DNA of 64,000 nucleotides from Deltaproteobacteria bacterium (GCA_022710585.1 JAKLGV010000001.1:124001-188000); one strand, 5' to 3'; positions 52,629-62,142 are shown, numbered from the stretch's first letter. The notes: generated by a model not told the origin, from the sequence alone. A program made the numbers and translations.

Positions 52629-55427
52629 TTATTTCTTTGACTTCTTCGCTTTTACTTTTGCCTTCGCTTTCGGTTTTGCCGCAACCTTGGCCTTGGCTTT
52701 TGCTTTAGGCTTCGGAGCGCTCTTCATCTCATCAGCCACAGCCTGAGCGGCAGCCAGACGCGCGATCGGAATACGATAGGGCGAGCAGCTCACATAATCC
52801 ATCCCCACGCGGTGACAGAACATGACGCTGGAAGGCTCGCCGCCGTGTTCGCCGCAAATGCCGACCTTCAAACCGGGACGCGCGCTACGTCCTCTTTCAA
52901 CGCCCATCTGAATCAACTGGCCGACGCCGCTCTGATCCAGGATCTGGAAGGGATCAACGGGAATGATTTTCTTGGCCAGGTAGCCGGGAACAAACGCGCC
53001 GACATCATCACGGCTGAAGCCGTAAGTCATCTGGGTCAGGTCGTTCGTACCGAAGCTGAAGAATTCCGCCTCTTCGGCAATCTTGTCGGCGAGCAGGGCC
53101 GCGCGCGGAATCTCAATCATGGTGCCCACCATGTACGGTATCTTTTTCAGACCGTATTTGGCCAGCACTTCCGGATAGATTTTCTTTACAATCGCTTCCT
53201 GGTTCTTAAATTCAGCCACATCGCAGACAACGGGAATCATGATTTCGGGGAAAGCCTTCTGGCCTTCCTTGATCAGTTCCGCCGAGGCTTCGAGGATGGC
53301 GCGAATCTGCATTTCACTGATTTCGGCATAGGTGATGCCCAGACGCACACCGCGATGTCCCATCATTGGATTGGTCTCGTGCAGTTTTTCCGCCCGGGAA
53401 TTGAGATTGTCTATCGAAATACCGAGACTGTCCGCCAGACGCTGTCTCTCGTCCGTATTTTCCGGCACAAATTCATGCAGAGGCGGATCCAAAAGACGGA
53501 TGGTGACCGGTCTTCCACCCATGGCTTCGATGGTCTTCTTAATGAATTCTTTGACAAACGGGAACAACTCATCGAGGGCCGCGCGGCGCTGTTCCTCGTT
53601 ATCCGAGATGATCATCTTGCGCAGGTAAAACAGCGGCTGCTCGCTGTTCTCGCCATAGAACATATGCTCGGTGCGGAACAGTCCGATACCTTCGGCGCCA
53701 AACTGAACAGCCTTGGCGGCGTCTTTCGGCGTTTCAGCATTGGTGCGGATTTTCAAACGACGAAGCGAATCGCAGATCTTCATGAAAGCGGCAAAATTGA
53801 CATCATTTTCGGCGCCGCTGATCATCGGCAGTGAACCGACATAAGCGCGTCCCTTGGTGCCGTTCAGGGTAATGAAGTCGCCTTCACGCACCGTCTTGCC
53901 GTCAACGGACATGACTTTCTGTGCGATGTCCACGTGCAATGTGCCGGCGCCAACAATGCAGCACTTGCCCCAGCCGCGGGCAACCAGCGCCGCATGCGAG
54001 GTCATGCCGCCGCGTGCCGTCAGGATTCCTTCAGCCGCGCGCATACCTTCCACGTCTTCGGGATTGGTTTCTTCGCGAACCAGAATGACTTTCTTGCCTT
54101 CCTTCTTCCATTCCATCGCCACCTCGGAGGTGAAAGCGACCTGTCCCACGGCTCCGCCGGGACCGGCCGGCAATCCCTTGACGAGAAAGTCTGCTGAGGC
54201 TTCGGCCTTCGGATCCACCATCGGATGAAGCATTTCATCGAGCTGCGCCGGGGTCACGCGGGAAACCGCTTCGGCGGCGCTGATCATTTTCTTTTTGTAC
54301 ATCTCCACGGCAATCCGCACGGCAGCGGGACCGTTGCGTTTGCCCGTGCGGGTCTGCAGCATCCACACACGGCCGTCCTGAATGGTAAATTCCAGATCCT
54401 GCATATCACGGAAATGAGACTCCAGCTTGTTGCGGATGCCTTTGATCTGGGCGTAAACTCTGGGCATCGCCTTCTCCAGAGAGGGATGTCCTTCAACATC
54501 ATCCGATTGGCGGGTTTCCTCATTCATCGGGTTGGGTGTGCGGATACCGGCGACAACGTCTTCGCCCTGCGCATTGGGCAGCCATTCGCCGTAGAATTTA
54601 TTCTCACCGGTGGCCGGATTGCGGGTAAAGGCCACACCGGTGGCGGAATTATCGCCCATGTTGCCAAAGACCATCGCCTGCACATTGACCGCGGTGCCCC
54701 ACTCATCGGGAATGCCTTCTATCCGGCGGTAAGAGACGGCGCGTTTGCCATTCCAGCTTTTAAAAACAGCACCGATCGCGCCCCACAACTGCTCCATGGC
54801 GTCATCCGGGAACGGTTTGCCGATAACTTCCTGCACTTTGGCTTTGTAAATTTCCGCCAGCTCGGCCAGATCGTCAGCGGTCAGGTCAACATCCAGTTTG
54901 GCGTTGCGGCGTACTTTCATGGCCGCCAGCTCTCTTTCCAGCTGTTGGCGTACGCCCATGCCTTCGGCCGGTTCGATGCCTTCGGCTTTTTCCATCACAA
55001 CGTCCGAATACATCTGAATCAAACGGCGATAAGAATCCCAAACGAAGCGGGGGTTATTGGTTTTTTCAATCATGCCGGCAATCGTTTTCGAGGTCAAACC
55101 GATATTCAAAACGGTTTCCATCATGCCGGGCATACTGCTGCGCGCGCCTGATCGGGCGGAAAACAACAAAGGATTCTTCGGATCACCGAACTTCATACCG
55201 GAATCCTTTTCCGTTTTCTGCAGTGCTTTTAAAACCTGTTCTTTTAATCCCTGAGGATAACGGCCTTTATTCGCGTAGAAGGCCGTGCAAACTTCTGTTG
55301 TTATTGTAAAACCCGGGGGGATGGGAATATTGAGATGCGCCATTTCCGCAAGCCCGACACCCTTGCCACCCAAAAGATTCTTGCTCTTTCCATATCCTTC
55401 CGAGAAGGAGTACACATATTTAGCCAT
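52629..55427 (-). CDS. ppdK: Pyruvate, phosphate dikinase with Lys/Ala-rich C-terminal tail
   Basis: Converts pyruvate + ATP + Pi to PEP + AMP + PPi, or the reverse. 932 residues. The N-terminal ATP-grasp part shows LLGGKGVGLAEM, the swivelling His domain GGMTSHAALVARGWG, and the PEP domain CGEHGGEPSSVMF. After the family's normal end (near RLAAAQAVADEM) there is a ~30-residue tail of Lys-Ala-Pro repeats, unusual for PPDK. The start is the ATG at 55427; AGGAGG lies about 15 bases upstream and a TTG right after it is an alternative. It neighbours pckG and suits a PPi-based PEP metabolism. Confidence 0.97.
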   Translation of the reverse strand: MAKYVYSFSEGYGKSKNLLGGKGVGLAEMAHLNIPIPPGFTITTEVCTAFYANKGRYPQGLKEQVLKALQKTEKDSGMKFGDPKNPLLFSARSGARSSMPGMMETVLNIGLTSKTIAGMIEKTNNPRFVWDSYRRLIQMYSDVVMEKAEGIEPAEGMGVRQQLERELAAMKVRRNAKLDVDLTADDLAELAEIYKAKVQEVIGKPFPDDAMEQLWGAIGAVFKSWNGKRAVSYRRIEGIPDEWGTAVNVQAMVFGNMGDNSATGVAFTRNPATGENKFYGEWLPNAQGEDVVAGIRTPNPMNEETRQSDDVEGHPSLEKAMPRVYAQIKGIRNKLESHFRDMQDLEFTIQDGRVWMLQTRTGKRNGPAAVRIAVEMYKKKMISAAEAVSRVTPAQLDEMLHPMVDPKAEASADFLVKGLPAGPGGAVGQVAFTSEVAMEWKKEGKKVILVREETNPEDVEGMRAAEGILTARGGMTSHAALVARGWGKCCIVGAGTLHVDIAQKVMSVDGKTVREGDFITLNGTKGRAYVGSLPMISGAENDVNFAAFMKICDSLRRLKIRTNAETPKDAAKAVQFGAEGIGLFRTEHMFYGENSEQPLFYLRKMIISDNEEQRRAALDELFPFVKEFIKKTIEAMGGRPVTIRLLDPPLHEFVPENTDERQRLADSLGISIDNLNSRAEKLHETNPMMGHRGVRLGITYAEISEMQIRAILEASAELIKEGQKAFPEIMIPVVCDVAEFKNQEAIVKKIYPEVLAKYGLKKIPYMVGTMIEIPRAALLADKIAEEAEFFSFGTNDLTQMTYGFSRDDVGAFVPGYLAKKIIPVDPFQILDQSGVGQLIQMGVERGRSARPGLKVGICGEHGGEPSSVMFCHRVGMDYVSCSPYRIPIARLAAAQAVADEMKSAPKPKAKAKAKVAAKPKAKAKVKAKKSKK

Positions 55428-55582
55428 AATTTTGCTTTTCAACCTCCTTGGTTAATCCAATTTTAATGCGCTATATCGACATAAGATTATGGTTATTGTC
55501 AAGATAAAATTGCAGAAATGTAATTTAAGGCAAAGATACGGCAAATATTAATTAATATAATATCTTAGAATACATCGGCCGG

Positions 55583-56320
55583 TTAATCCATCAACCGGAA
55601 ACGGATAATCTGGGTGATAGCCGATACGGCATCCTTCCAGTTTATTTTTTTCCCTTCTTCATACGTCCTGCCGGCATAGGAAATGCCGGTTTCATAGACG
55701 CGCAGGCGCCTGCCGTCGATCCGCATGCGGGCGATTTTGGCCGTCATCTCCGGTTCGACGCCGAAGCGGGGGCTTTTCAGGTTCAGGCGCTCCACAACCT
55801 CGCGGGTGAAAACCTTGTAGCAGACTTCCATATCCGTCAGATTAAGATTGGTCAGCATGTTGGACAGGGTTGTTAAAATATTGTTGGCCACCTGATGCCA
55901 GAAATACATCACGCGATGCGGTTCGCCGATAAAACGGCTGCCGTAAACCACTTCGGCTTTGCCGTCCAGAATCGGCTGCAACAACTTCGGGTAGTCAGCC
56001 GGATCATACTCAAAATCCGCGTCCTGAACGATCACAATATCCCCGCTGACTCTGGCAAAACCATCGCGGAGGGCGGCCCCCTTGCCTTCATTGACCGTCT
56101 TGTTGATCATTTGAAACCGAATTTCCGGAAACTTGCCCGGCAGCGACTCGATGACATTCCAGGTGTTGTCCCCCGAACCGTCGTTTACCAGAATCAGCTC
56201 TTTGTCCAGGGAACCGGGCAGCGGCTGGGCAATGACTTTACGGATGACGGCTTCCAGATATTTTTCTTCATTATAAACCGGAACGACGATGGATAATTTT
56301 TTAAACTCTCTTTTTTCCAT
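55583..56320 (-). CDS. Family 2 glycosyltransferase (DPM1-like)
   Basis: 245 residues. SIVVPVYNEEKYLEAVIRKV binds the nucleotide sugar, LVNDGSGDNTW and VQDADFEYDPADYP are the acidic motifs of polyprenyl-phosphate mannosyl/glucosyltransferases, and MEVCYKVFTREV is typical of the Dpm1 group. It has no C-terminal membrane helices. It would charge a polyprenyl phosphate with a sugar that the GT-C proteins here could use. It lies 58 bases after ydcF-like in the same direction. Confidence 0.92.
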   Translation of the reverse strand: MEKREFKKLSIVVPVYNEEKYLEAVIRKVIAQPLPGSLDKELILVNDGSGDNTWNVIESLPGKFPEIRFQMINKTVNEGKGAALRDGFARVSGDIVIVQDADFEYDPADYPKLLQPILDGKAEVVYGSRFIGEPHRVMYFWHQVANNILTTLSNMLTNLNLTDMEVCYKVFTREVVERLNLKSPRFGVEPEMTAKIARMRIDGRRLRVYETGISYAGRTYEEGKKINWKDAVSAITQIIRFRLMD

Positions 56321-56378
56321 GGAACTGGCCTGAGATCTTTTTCGGTTTATTGCTTCATCATCTTATCAGCACGGTTGA

Positions 56379-57137
56379 CTATCGGATACGGTACCACAAT
56401 TGAGCGATCAATTCTCTTACAACCGTTGATGTTTTGGTAAGCTCCGCGGCCTGCGGCATATAACAGATCACGAAGTTTTTGGCCGGTGAAGCATACAGGT
56501 AATGCGCGGGCAGTGGTGTGACGTGATCAAAATACTTTTTAAATTCTTCCTCGCTTCTTTTCATGTGAAAAGCGGACGTCACCAGACCGATATGCATCTT
56601 TTTATCGCCCAGTATTTTCTTCACTTCCAGTGCGTTTTCAGCGGTATTTTCCGACTTCGCTTCAATTCTTATTTTATCCTTCGGCACCCCCAGAGATTCC
56701 GCCAGTTTCGCCATGGCCTGCGCTTCGGAGACATCCCCCTCCCCTTTGCCGGCACAGACAAAATAGCGCGCGCCGGCTTGATGATAAACTGTCGCCGCGT
56801 GAACCAGACGGAGCGTTCCGAAATCCGAGCTGAAGGTCTCCTGGATGGATTTGATTTCCTTCGTCCCGTTGCCCAGCACCACCAGGGCATCCGGGCCATT
56901 CTTCAATCCGGCCGATTGATGATGGATGTAATCTTTCTCCAGGTGATAGCAAAGATAATTGGACACGGGCGCGATCCCTGTGCCGTAAACCAGAATGACA
57001 CCAAGAACCATAATCAACGCATCGCTTTTTTTCTTGCAGTTCTTCCAGAAAATAACCGTCGACGCCAGAAGCAGAATGAAAATAATAAACAGAGGATCTA
57101 AAATTGCTTTGAGAACAGCCCAGACTTCATTCATCAT
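56379..57137 (-). CDS. YdcF/ElyC-family (DUF218) membrane protein
   Basis: 252 residues. Two N-terminal helices (to about residue 60) anchor a DUF218 domain: DALVVLGNG, then EAKSENTAENALEVKKI and LVTSAFHMKRSEEEFKKYF, the three blocks of the SanA/YdcF/ElyC family. ElyC affects envelope biogenesis and use of the undecaprenyl carrier; the biochemical activity is not settled. It precedes the DPM1-like glycosyltransferase gene. A second Met follows the first, so the start may be one codon later. Confidence 0.88.
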   Translation of the reverse strand: MMNEVWAVLKAILDPLFIIFILLLASTVIFWKNCKKKSDALIMVLGVILVYGTGIAPVSNYLCYHLEKDYIHHQSAGLKNGPDALVVLGNGTKEIKSIQETFSSDFGTLRLVHAATVYHQAGARYFVCAGKGEGDVSEAQAMAKLAESLGVPKDKIRIEAKSENTAENALEVKKILGDKKMHIGLVTSAFHMKRSEEEFKKYFDHVTPLPAHYLYASPAKNFVICYMPQAAELTKTSTVVRELIAQLWYRIR

Positions 57138-57185
57138 TAAATCCTGAAAACAAATTAATTTTATTAAGATCGAAAAGTGTACTGG

Positions 57186-57214
57186 TTATTACTAAAATCA
57201 TCTGACCGTGTCAA
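57186..57214 (-). promoter_or_regulatory. Possible promoter for the YdcF-family gene
   Basis: On the minus strand, TTGACA (57214-57209), a 17-base spacer and TAATAA (57191-57186). The -10 is weak (three of six). Confidence 0.35.
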
Positions 57215-57319
57215 TGGATTAGTCATGCATCCGATGGCAACGACTTCAGACCATAAGGACTTTCTGCAGGCGGCAGCTCCTGATTCTGTGCTTCCATTAT
57301 TTCATGTTCTATTATTTCA

Positions 57320-57348
57320 TTGACACGATAGTCCGTTTTTCCTATACT
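57320..57348 (+). promoter_or_regulatory. Strong sigma70-type promoter before the kinase gene
   Basis: TTGACA (57320-57325), a 17-base spacer and TATACT (57343-57348), near consensus. The leader to the ATG at 57429 would be about 75 bases. Confidence 0.7.
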
Positions 57349-57428
57349 CACGCCACGAAAAAGGGCTTTTCAATAAGATTGTTTTTTCACTTATCCCTGA
57401 AAATGATGTCCATTTTTCCGCAACCGCA

Positions 57429-58742
57429 ATGAATAAAACAGACAACCGTATGCAAGCGTCAGGCACCTTACAAATCTGCATAGATTTGCTGAATCATCTC
57501 TATGAATCAAAATTTCCGTTCGCGGAATTGAGACCCAAACAGCTCAGCGCGGAAGTATGTTTTACGGGAGACTATGATTTTCTCTACGACGGGACAAGAA
57601 AACAGGAGTTGATCAGAAAAATCATCCTGTTTCTGAAAGACCGGGGAGCGTCCTTCTTTATTTTCCTGAAAAATTCTCAAAAAACGCAGGTGCAGATTTT
57701 TGATTACGGAACGGAAAAAAAGATCATCCTGGAATTCTGGTCCGCCGCTGTCATCAGCCCCGACATCGGACCGTTTCACTATTCAACGGCACTGACCTGG
57801 CAGGATATTGAAAAGTCTGTTGCTCCTTCGCAGAGCGGCTTCAGTATCCACCCGAATATCCGGGCGCTGATTTACATTACGCACCTGAGAGCAAGAAAGA
57901 AGGATCTCGGGAAACCGGAGATTATTGCCCGGTTCAAGTATTTCAGTGAACACTGCCTGCCGGATGGACCCGCATACGAACAGGTAAAAGACGTTCTCGA
58001 AAAGCTCGCTGCGGGCAAAGAGACACTGCGGGAAGCAAACGGTAATGCGCTCTCCCTGCTGAAAGAAAGCGCGTCGTTCAGGCCGGTCGCCGCCATTTTT
58101 TATGTCATGAAAACAAAAGTGAAGGATGTGTTTCCCCTGTTTCCATCCCGACGGATCATGGCTGTCGTGGGACCGGACGGCACGGGAAAAACAACGCTTC
58201 TGAAAAAGGCCATCCCCGCAAACGGCAACGACAGGCTGCTGTACTATAAGTTCAAGGATCTTTACAGAAAGCACAACGGCCTGGATAAACTGATCCGGAA
58301 ATACTATCCGGACCGGAGCCTGAAGCGAAACCAGATCGACGAGAAGGTTTACGGCATCCACTTTGTGTGGTCTTTCATCGTCTTTTTCTTTTTCAGAATT
58401 TTTCATTCCGGCAAACGGATTGTTCTGGACCGTTATTTTTACGACCTCCTGCTGACGGGAATCCGGAATCAAAATCAGATGGCGCGGGAAGTTTGGTGGC
58501 ACGGGCTTGGATGTTTTCTGACACCAAGGCCCCATTGTCTGTTTATCCTGGATGTCCCTTACGAAACAGCCCAAGAAAGAAAGAATGAGATATCAAAGGA
58601 AAACTGGGATCTGACATTCCATCATTATCTGAAATGTTATTTTTCCAAACCTTCCCGGTATCTTGCCGTCTGCAATACAGACACAACCGTGGAAAACAGC
58701 GCGGCATTTTTTAATTTCGTCAAACAAGCCATCTTAAAATAA
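57429..58742 (+). CDS. P-loop (thymidylate-kinase-like) kinase with N-terminal nucleotidyltransferase-like domain
   Basis: 437 residues. The C-terminal part (about 240-437) is a P-loop kinase: MAVVGPDGTGKTTLL, then VLDRYFYDLLLTG as a DR(Y/F) signature and an Arg-containing lid (YETAQERKNE), all like thymidylate kinases. The N-terminal ~200 residues contain CFTGDYDFLYDG (47-53), like the GDxDxxx strand of nucleotidyltransferase-fold proteins, and a Leu-rich helical segment. Substrate is unlikely to be dTMP, since tmk is present at 7743; a lipid, sugar or nucleoside is possible. No good ribosome binding site is seen at the ATG. A strong promoter precedes it. Confidence 0.75.
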   Translation: MNKTDNRMQASGTLQICIDLLNHLYESKFPFAELRPKQLSAEVCFTGDYDFLYDGTRKQELIRKIILFLKDRGASFFIFLKNSQKTQVQIFDYGTEKKIILEFWSAAVISPDIGPFHYSTALTWQDIEKSVAPSQSGFSIHPNIRALIYITHLRARKKDLGKPEIIARFKYFSEHCLPDGPAYEQVKDVLEKLAAGKETLREANGNALSLLKESASFRPVAAIFYVMKTKVKDVFPLFPSRRIMAVVGPDGTGKTTLLKKAIPANGNDRLLYYKFKDLYRKHNGLDKLIRKYYPDRSLKRNQIDEKVYGIHFVWSFIVFFFFRIFHSGKRIVLDRYFYDLLLTGIRNQNQMAREVWWHGLGCFLTPRPHCLFILDVPYETAQERKNEISKENWDLTFHHYLKCYFSKPSRYLAVCNTDTTVENSAAFFNFVKQAILK

Positions 58743-58782
58743 AAACACGGTATCCATCATTATTCGAAAAAGAGGCGGTTAT

Positions 58783-59868
58783 ATGAAAACGAGATATAAC
58801 GTAATCCTTCTGATGCTATTGTTTTTTATTTTTTCGTGCGGAAGCGACGGCAACGGCCATGGCGGACATGAGCCTTCCTTCCCTGTTGAAGATATCATCG
58901 CCTCCCAGGAAACCGACCCGGTGCCTCATACGGGGGACGCGGCGGACGATTGCGCGGTCTGGATGAATCCCGGCGATATTAAAGAAAGCAGAATGATTGC
59001 AACCGATAAAAAAGGCGGTCTCGCCATTTATGATCTGGATGGCAAGTTAACAGGATATTTAAATGACGGGAAAATGAACAATATCGACTTAAGATATGAC
59101 TTTGAGCTTGCGGGCCATGCTGTCAGTATTATGGCCGCCACGAACCGGTCTTCAAACAGTATCTCTGTTTATAAAATGAATGAGACAACGCTGCTGCCGG
59201 AAAATGTTGCCGCTCGAGTGATCCGCATGAATCTTGCCGAAGTCAACGGAACCTGTATGTACAAGAGCCCGACCTCCGGATTATTTTATGTCTTTGTGAC
59301 AGACAAGTCCGGCCATATTGAACAGTGGCGATTATTGGATGCCGGAGCAGGAATGATTGACGCGGCTCTCGAAAGAAAACTGAGCGTCCCTTCCGATGCT
59401 GAAGGATGTGTTGTCGATGACGAGGACGGCGCTCTTTATATCGCTGAAGAACACGGCGGAATCTGGCGTTTTGACGCCGAACCGTCCGCAGGCGCTGCCG
59501 GACAAAAGATGATTGATATCAACGAAGCCAATTACCTCCGGGCTGATATCGAGGGATTAACCATCTTTAAAACAGCTGGCCATCAAAAATATTTGATTGC
59601 TTCCGTTCAGGGCAACGACAGTTTCGCCGTTTTTCATATCGCGTCTGATCTGACCTGGAGGGGGAGTTTCAGAATAACGGACAATCTGAATGACGGCATT
59701 GACAAAGTGACACACACGGACGGCATCGATGTCCTCATCGGGCCGGCCAATCCGGACTACCCGGAAGGCATTTTTATTGCGCAGGATGGCAGCAATACGC
59801 CTTCCGGCCTGAATCAGAATTTCAAATTCGTTTCTCTGGCGGAGATCATCGCCCGGTTCAATCTGTGA
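58783..59868 (+). CDS. Beta-propeller phytase (3-phytase) lipoprotein
   Basis: 361 residues. The signal peptide ends in a lipobox-like FSC (Cys 19), so it should be lipid-anchored. The body shows the beta-propeller phytase marks in order: DDCAVWMNPGD, ATDKKGGLAIYDLDGK, NNIDLRYDF, EGCVVDDEDGALYIAEEHGG, RADIEGLTIF, QGNDSFAVF, HTDGIDV, FIAQDGSN and NQNFKFV. Enzymes of this family hydrolyse phytate with Ca2+ and release phosphate. AGAGGCGG lies about 6 bases before the ATG. It follows the kinase gene by 40 bases, likely on one transcript. A different phosphate ester could be the real substrate. Confidence 0.92.
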   Translation: MKTRYNVILLMLLFFIFSCGSDGNGHGGHEPSFPVEDIIASQETDPVPHTGDAADDCAVWMNPGDIKESRMIATDKKGGLAIYDLDGKLTGYLNDGKMNNIDLRYDFELAGHAVSIMAATNRSSNSISVYKMNETTLLPENVAARVIRMNLAEVNGTCMYKSPTSGLFYVFVTDKSGHIEQWRLLDAGAGMIDAALERKLSVPSDAEGCVVDDEDGALYIAEEHGGIWRFDAEPSAGAAGQKMIDINEANYLRADIEGLTIFKTAGHQKYLIASVQGNDSFAVFHIASDLTWRGSFRITDNLNDGIDKVTHTDGIDVLIGPANPDYPEGIFIAQDGSNTPSGLNQNFKFVSLAEIIARFNL

Positions 59869-59908
59869 AGTTTATGGAAAATTCCGACAGCCTCATTTCC
59901 CGGACGAG

Positions 59909-60919
59909 CTAAAAACACAGGGCATCAAGATTTTTCATGGAATACTCAAATAAGTTGATCCATGGCTGCGTCTGTTCTTTCCCCCGCATGGAATATTTAA
60001 TCCTGGCTTTATTGAGAAAATGCAGCGGAAAGATCGCCTGGCCGAGCTCACGGCTCAAGCCCGTTTTCTCACAGTATTGATGGACGGTCTCGCGGATCAG
60101 ATGAGACAGCCAGCTCTTTCCGAAGTACGTTTCCTGAACTCTTTGCCACCGGTTGCGGGGTCGAATCTTCAAATTGTGGACATACTTCGACATAAAATAA
60201 AAAAGATCGAGAAACGGCAGGCTGTTTTCCGCCGCGGTTTCCCAGTCGATAATTTTGATCTGATTTCCGGAATCAATGAATATATTCGTGGCCGAGTAAT
60301 CGCCATGAAGAGGTGTGCAGACCGGGTTGTTGCCTATGATCCGGCAAATCTTCTCCAGCAACTCTGAAAGCATGACTTTATCGGACCCTGAACAGCCGTA
60401 ATCTTCATAAAAATCAAGAAAAGGATTGAGAACCGCATGATCAAATTCGTCCGGCGTTATTCGGGTTTGTGCCACTGTGTTGAGTTTTGTAACGAACTCC
60501 AGGGAGCGGGAAAAGTTCTCGCGGATTCTGTTTTGCTGAAAAAGCAAAAACGGGCTTTGCGTCAGAGAAGCCAGCATTCTCTCGCCGTGACATGCTTTCT
60601 GCAGCATGACATCGTGTCCCGCCAGTGTGATCATCTGCACCGGCAGCGGCAGATGGATTTGCAGCTCCGGACAGGCGGCCAGTTTCTGAATCATGTGATA
60701 TTCGCGCCTCAGCGATTCATCCGGGTCTTTGCCGCGCATGCTCTTGATAAACAGCAGCGGCTCGGCGTCCTGTTTACTGAAAACAAGAAAATTGATTCTT
60801 CCCTTTTCCCATGGATTGCCGCCGGCCTTGAAAAAGGAAAGATCGGCGCTCTGAAGACCGGGCGGCAGTCCCAGCGACGCTCTGTTTTCATTTAAGTAAT
60901 CTGCAATCTGATGAATCAT
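59909..60919 (-). CDS. Aminoglycoside-phosphotransferase-family kinase
   Basis: 336 residues. The kinase core has LHGDYSATNIFI, the HGDxxxxN catalytic loop, and IKIIDWETA, the metal-binding DxE equivalent. The N-lobe (NPWEKGRINFLVFSKQDAEPLLFIKSM) is the ATP-binding part. In this superfamily substrates include sugars, choline, homoserine and antibiotics. Nothing here points to resistance; its placement next to methyltransferase, phytase and kinase genes suggests a glycan or lipid intermediate. Convergent with the phytase gene. Confidence 0.88.
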   Translation of the reverse strand: MIHQIADYLNENRASLGLPPGLQSADLSFFKAGGNPWEKGRINFLVFSKQDAEPLLFIKSMRGKDPDESLRREYHMIQKLAACPELQIHLPLPVQMITLAGHDVMLQKACHGERMLASLTQSPFLLFQQNRIRENFSRSLEFVTKLNTVAQTRITPDEFDHAVLNPFLDFYEDYGCSGSDKVMLSELLEKICRIIGNNPVCTPLHGDYSATNIFIDSGNQIKIIDWETAAENSLPFLDLFYFMSKYVHNLKIRPRNRWQRVQETYFGKSWLSHLIRETVHQYCEKTGLSRELGQAIFPLHFLNKARIKYSMRGKEQTQPWINLFEYSMKNLDALCF

Positions 60920-60984
60920 CCATCCGCCTCGTCAAGTCACGATACGTGTTATCCTGATGTTGCCGCAGAAAGGCAACCCTGATT

Positions 60985-62007
60985 TTATTTTTTCCCCACG
61001 ATGAAAAAGTTTGGCACAAAACGGCTTTCCATGCCTGCCTGATAAGCCCATCTAAAAAGCTTGTATTCCCACACACTGATTGTGTTTTTCAAAAAGTGCT
61101 CCAGGTAATAGCTGAAAATATTTCTGTCCTTCGCCGCGAAAATATACTTCGGATCGTTGCCATCCGGCCATACATAATAAAATTCAATATCCCGGAATCC
61201 CGCCTCCGCAAGCATTTTCCTGTAATCCATCCACGAATAAACGCGATACGGTTCTCCGCGAAACTTACGGGTTATGAGATCCGCCACAAAGCGCGGCAAG
61301 AAGCCGGGCAGATACAATTTGCTGCGGCTTCTTTTTTTATACAAAAATTCCAAGCCGTGTCTGTTTTCGGCTGATATAAATATACGGCCTTTTTCCTTCA
61401 AAAGCTCGCGCGCTGTCTTCAGATTCATTTTCAGGGTATCCCGCAGATCGGCGTCTTTTTCTCTTCCATTGTCTCCAAGGTCATTCAGGACAACATAATC
61501 AAAACATGACCCTTGGAACGGCAGAGACGAAGCGCGGGCATGGATGGAAATGATGTTGTTGAGATTATCGTTTTTGCTTCTCATCTGAAGAAGTATGAGT
61601 CGGTTCAGGGAGGCATCAAGTGCGTAAATCTCCCGGCATTGTTTCGCCAGCGGCACGGTCAGAGAACCGGAACCGCAGCCTGTCTCCAGAATCACATCCT
61701 TATCTGTCACATCCAGAAAAGAAAAGGCATCGGCCTTGTTGCTTCGAAAGGCATTGAACAATTCCCTGCTGCCCTGAAATTTAGAGGACGCGAAATAATC
61801 CTGAATTTCTCTGTTCGACTTTCCATCAACAGCCGCGAAGATCCGCTCCCAATTTTCCCGCGTGATATCGCCTGCCTGCTCATCCTGCCCGATAAAGGAA
61901 AGAATGCCTTCCCTGCTCTCCCAGGTCCGGGCGCATTTTTCACAGCGGACGTTGTCAGTCAGGATTGTCAGATTGGATTTACAGGACGGGCAATACAATT
62001 GCATCAT
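60985..62007 (-). CDS. SAM-dependent methyltransferase with N-terminal zinc ribbon
   Basis: 340 residues from the ATG at 62007 (AAAGGG about 10 bases upstream; the frame runs to a TTG at 62037 without a ribosome binding site). The N-terminus CPSCKSNL...CEKC is a Trm112-like zinc ribbon. The Rossmann domain follows with VILETGCGSGSLTVPLA and DYVVLNDLGD. A basic patch (KKRSRSKLYLPGF) and a C-terminal ~90-residue region of unknown type complete it. It is likely co-transcribed with the APH-like kinase 66 bases downstream. Acceptor unknown. Confidence 0.85.
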   Translation of the reverse strand: MMQLYCPSCKSNLTILTDNVRCEKCARTWESREGILSFIGQDEQAGDITRENWERIFAAVDGKSNREIQDYFASSKFQGSRELFNAFRSNKADAFSFLDVTDKDVILETGCGSGSLTVPLAKQCREIYALDASLNRLILLQMRSKNDNLNNIISIHARASSLPFQGSCFDYVVLNDLGDNGREKDADLRDTLKMNLKTARELLKEKGRIFISAENRHGLEFLYKKRSRSKLYLPGFLPRFVADLITRKFRGEPYRVYSWMDYRKMLAEAGFRDIEFYYVWPDGNDPKYIFAAKDRNIFSYYLEHFLKNTISVWEYKLFRWAYQAGMESRFVPNFFIVGKK

Positions 62008-62142
62008 GAATAACGGCCCTTTAATAACTTTCTTCAACAGATGCGAATAGCTACAATAAAAAATGAAACAAGTCCATGGATTTCAGGACGGCCTGGAGAT
62101 CAAAGGCGGATAGCCCCGCTGGCTGATATGGCCAATATTTCC

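Noticed and set aside
55476..55502. TTGACA on the minus strand upstream of ppdK as a promoter.
   Set aside because: The best -10-like sequence (TATAGC) lies 21 bases away, too far for a confident call.
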